This document shows positions 5,067 through 6,422 of a DNA stretch of 6,422 nt, in pieces (the stretch's first letter is position 1; each line of letters begins with the position of its first letter). The stretch is taken from contig CALIAD010000141.1 of the NCBI GenBank assembly GCA_938041635.1, forward strand, positions 1 to 6,422, given 5' to 3'. The notes beneath the pieces were generated by a model. It saw nothing but the letters and a program-made list of their open reading frames with translations. It was not told the DNA's origin and did not search any database. The DNA is from an uncultured Atopobium sp. Lineage in GTDB: Bacteria; Actinomycetota; Coriobacteriia; Coriobacteriales; Atopobiaceae. A program made the translations under genes and the position numbers.

Positions 5067-6047
5067 CTAATAAGGGACCTTCCACATATACGTGCGAGTC
5101 ATATAATCTTTGCCAGTTGCCTTTGAGAGTTCTCTCATAAAGACGTTGTTTAATATTGGCGAGAAAAGAACATGATTGAAGTACTCTGCTACATCTTCAG
5201 ATAGCTGAGTAATGCCCAGATCTACGGCATCTAGCACAAAGGTTTTCTCGGCAGCATACGTTGAGAGAAAATTAAGTGCGCGCATATCAGCTGGCTTACA
5301 ACGTCCATAAGAAACGAGCTGGAAAATAGGATCTTCGTTTACAAGCACTTCAAAGGGGCCGTGGAAGAACTCACATGAATTAATTGTTGGCGAACTTTTT
5401 TGAAGCATCTCTTCAATATTGCAGATGGAAAATATATAGGCCGATCCATAGGCAGGTCCGGAGCCCATAACATAAATAGTTGGAGCATCTTTCACTGATT
5501 GAGCCCAAGTCTGTGCAATTGGAGTTGTGCGAATAACTGCCTCTCTATAAAGAGAATCGACCTGGTCAAAAGCCATTTCCATCTCATTCATACGAGCATA
5601 GCCTTCAGTTTGATTTACTAAGTTTGCGGCAATCAAGAGGCCGACGCTCGAATTTACTCTCTCAGTTTTACTTTCATCGAGAGCGATAGACTCGTATTTG
5701 ATTTTCTGATCACATACCTCGGTTAATGGCGATTCCTCAACATAAACTGCAATTACATAAGCACCGTGATCTTTTGCAACGCGTGCGGCTTCACAAGTTT
5801 CTTTGGTTCCTCTCATCGAGCAGACAATGCAAATTGTTGACTCTCCAAGTGTAGCTGGTGGAGCAAATACAAACTCGTTGCTGGTGTGCATGCGAGAAGA
5901 AAGTACTGTTGCTTCGTGAGTCATAAAGTAGTCTGCTGGATAAAATCCACCATAAGAACCACCTGCAGCGATCCATTCAACGTGCTTAAAATCATGCTCT
6001 GAAATTGCCTTAGCAACTGCTTGCTTTACCTCGTCTTGAATCTTCAT
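5067..6047 (-). CDS. SIS-domain sugar-amine phosphate deglycase-like protein (FrlB/GfrE/GfrF family), paralogue 1
   Basis: A 326-residue two-SIS-domain cytoplasmic protein, clearly a paralogue of the one at 1216-2199. The two share the N-terminal pattern (GGS-x-x-x-FYPADYF here, GAS-x-x-x-LYPAKYF there), the SNEF/ANEF motif, the CS-x-x-x-T-x-ET loop (76-84), the MGSG of the second SIS half, the FFHGPFE motif (CEFFHGPFE, 225-233), D-x-RAL-x-F, and the MWK-x-x-Y ending. E226 and H229 are the likely catalytic pair by analogy with FrlB-type deglycases. The frame is open to 6104, but MKIQDEV at 6047 is the better start: AAAGGGAG is just upstream and the length then equals the paralogue. It has its own promoter and sits one gene upstream of the PTS operon. 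Inferred role: cleavage of one of the two phosphorylated glycation products (fructoselysine-6-P to glucose-6-P, or glucoselysine-6-P to fructose-6-P). Confidence 0.85.
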   Translation of the reverse strand: MKIQDEVKQAVAKAISEHDFKHVEWIAAGGSYGGFYPADYFMTHEATVLSSRMHTSNEFVFAPPATLGESTICIVCSMRGTKETCEAARVAKDHGAYVIAVYVEESPLTEVCDQKIKYESIALDESKTERVNSSVGLLIAANLVNQTEGYARMNEMEMAFDQVDSLYREAVIRTTPIAQTWAQSVKDAPTIYVMGSGPAYGSAYIFSICNIEEMLQKSSPTINSCEFFHGPFEVLVNEDPIFQLVSYGRCKPADMRALNFLSTYAAEKTFVLDAVDLGITQLSEDVAEYFNHVLFSPILNNVFMRELSKATGKDYMTRTYMWKVPY

Positions 6048-6116
6048 GTAACGCTCCCTTTGCCAAAATCGAGCTCGATTACCTTTTCCAAACGTTCTGT
6101 GCATAATTAGTACGTA

Positions 6117-6131
6117 ACGTTATAGATGTTT
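6117..6131. promoter_or_regulatory. Candidate GntR operator in front of SIS protein 1
   Basis: ACGTTATAGATGTTT fits the shared ACRTTATAKAYRTYT element, though it is the most divergent of the three copies. It overlaps the likely -10 box. Its presence links SIS protein 1 to the same control as the PTS operon despite separate transcription. Confidence 0.45.
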
Positions 6132-6147
6132 ATAATCTTATAAGCAA
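6119..6147 (-). promoter_or_regulatory. Likely promoter of SIS protein 1
   Basis: On the minus strand TTGCTT (6142-6147) and TATAAC (6119-6124) are separated by 17 bases, a good sigma-70/SigA-type arrangement. The predicted leader is about 65 bases, close to that of the PTS operon. Confidence 0.5.
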
Positions 6148-6264
6148 GAAAATTCAAGAAGATGATTATGGTTAGTCAGCAAATAGCTTAATGGCGCTTT
6201 TCGAAAAACAGCTAGACAGTAATAAAGATAGGGAATAGGAAATTCGCCTGAAAAGTTCATCATG

Positions 6265-6286
6265 TCTGAGCTATTTGCCGGTTTTT
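6265..6286 (+). repeat. Third copy of the TCTGA-N5-TTGCCGG repeat
   Basis: These 22 bases are identical to 132-153 and in the same orientation, about 6.1 kb away. The copies therefore bracket the whole PTS/deglycase/regulator locus. The surrounding bases differ, so only this core is shared. This supports a dispersed repeat family in the genome rather than a full-length insertion sequence. Confidence 0.65.
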
Positions 6287-6330
6287 GCCAGGTGGGCGAC
6301 GGAAACTTGCGCAAGGCAGCGCGCGCCTAG

Positions 6331-6422
6331 AAGGCGCCTGATTTCATCAAAGAATCTGTAAATTCTGCCCTTGAATTGTCAAAGCAAGTGCAACGTTTGG
6401 TGATGGTAGACTTCCCAAGGGC
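6331..6422 (+). other. Possible partial or degraded coding fragment at the right edge
   Basis: One plus-strand frame is open from 6331 to the window edge and reads like ordinary protein, containing the stretch ESVNSALELSKQVQRLVMVD. It has no clear start codon with a ribosome binding site and is preceded by TAG at 6328-6330. It may be the remnant of a gene, the start of one continuing beyond the window, or chance. The minus-strand frame over the same bases is also open and ends with TAG at 6327-6329. No function can be given. Confidence 0.2.

Larger units (their letters stand above)
6048..6422. other. Gene-free right flank: promoter region, repeat copy and unassigned end
   Basis: The left third is the promoter and operator region of SIS protein 1. 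From about 6160 to 6250 nothing is recognised. A copy of the TCTGA-N5-TTGCCGG repeat lies at 6265-6281. Further right are a 10-base palindrome CTTGCGCAAG (6306-6315) and a short GC hairpin (GCGCC 6323-6327 with GGCGC 6333-6337). The last 92 bases are open on the plus strand but cannot be assigned. Confidence 0.6.

Noticed and set aside
5791..5976. Minus-strand open frame of 61 codons inside SIS protein 1
   Set aside because: It overlaps the conserved deglycase frame out of register and has no supporting features.
6048..6104. Longer N-terminus for SIS protein 1 starting at 6104
   Set aside because: It would leave almost no leader after the likely promoter, the extension is basic and unlike the paralogue, and AAAGGGAG precedes the ATG at 6047.

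Overview
The window holds one compact carbohydrate-uptake locus with every convincing gene on the minus strand. Read in the direction of transcription (right to left) the order is: a SIS-domain deglycase-like protein, a fused PTS EIIAB protein, PTS EIIC, PTS EIID, a second SIS-domain deglycase-like protein, and a GntR/UTRA-type regulator. The PTS belongs to the mannose/fructose/sorbose family: a His-phosphorylated IIA and IIB on one chain plus two membrane subunits. Both SIS proteins carry an E-F/Y-F-H-G-P-F-E motif in their second SIS half and end in similar MWK-x-x-Y tails, so they look like paralogues of the FrlB/GfrE/GfrF amino-sugar-phosphate deglycases. A mannose-family PTS with two such deglycases matches the known gfr-type loci (Salmonella, Enterococcus faecium) for glycated lysine (fructoselysine and glucoselysine). 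The most economical reading is import and phosphorylation of Amadori/Heyns compounds, then splitting to hexose-6-phosphate and the amine. The substrate cannot be proved from sequence.

Layout by region. 1-316: no gene; dense repeats (a TCTGA-N5-TTGCCGG motif, a perfect 28-bp palindrome, a GACGCGGCGG decamer tandem array). 317-1039: GntR regulator with a TTG start. 1040-1215: regulator promoter and operator region, and the terminator of the upstream operon. 1216-2199: SIS protein 2. 2265-3092: EIID. 3106-3915: EIIC. 3931-4854: EIIAB. 4855-5066: promoter and operator of the PTS operon plus a 17-bp GC-rich hairpin. 5067-6047: SIS protein 1. 6048-6422: promoter of SIS protein 1, then another copy of the repeat motif and a short unassigned stretch.

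A 15-base element, ACRTTATAKAYRTYT on the plus strand, occurs in front of all three putative transcription units (1053-1067, 4927-4941, 6117-6131). Read on the minus strand it contains TATAAY, which at the two structural promoters is a plausible -10 box. This suggests a small regulon in which the local GntR protein represses itself, the PTS operon and SIS protein 1.

Organism: strong Shine-Dalgarno sequences, consensus-like TATAAT promoters, a moderate GC content and the mannose-family PTS point to a Gram-positive host-associated anaerobe. A member of the Coriobacteriia (Atopobium/Lancefieldella/Olsenella-like) is my guess, and Bacillota remain possible. This placement is inference, not an identification.
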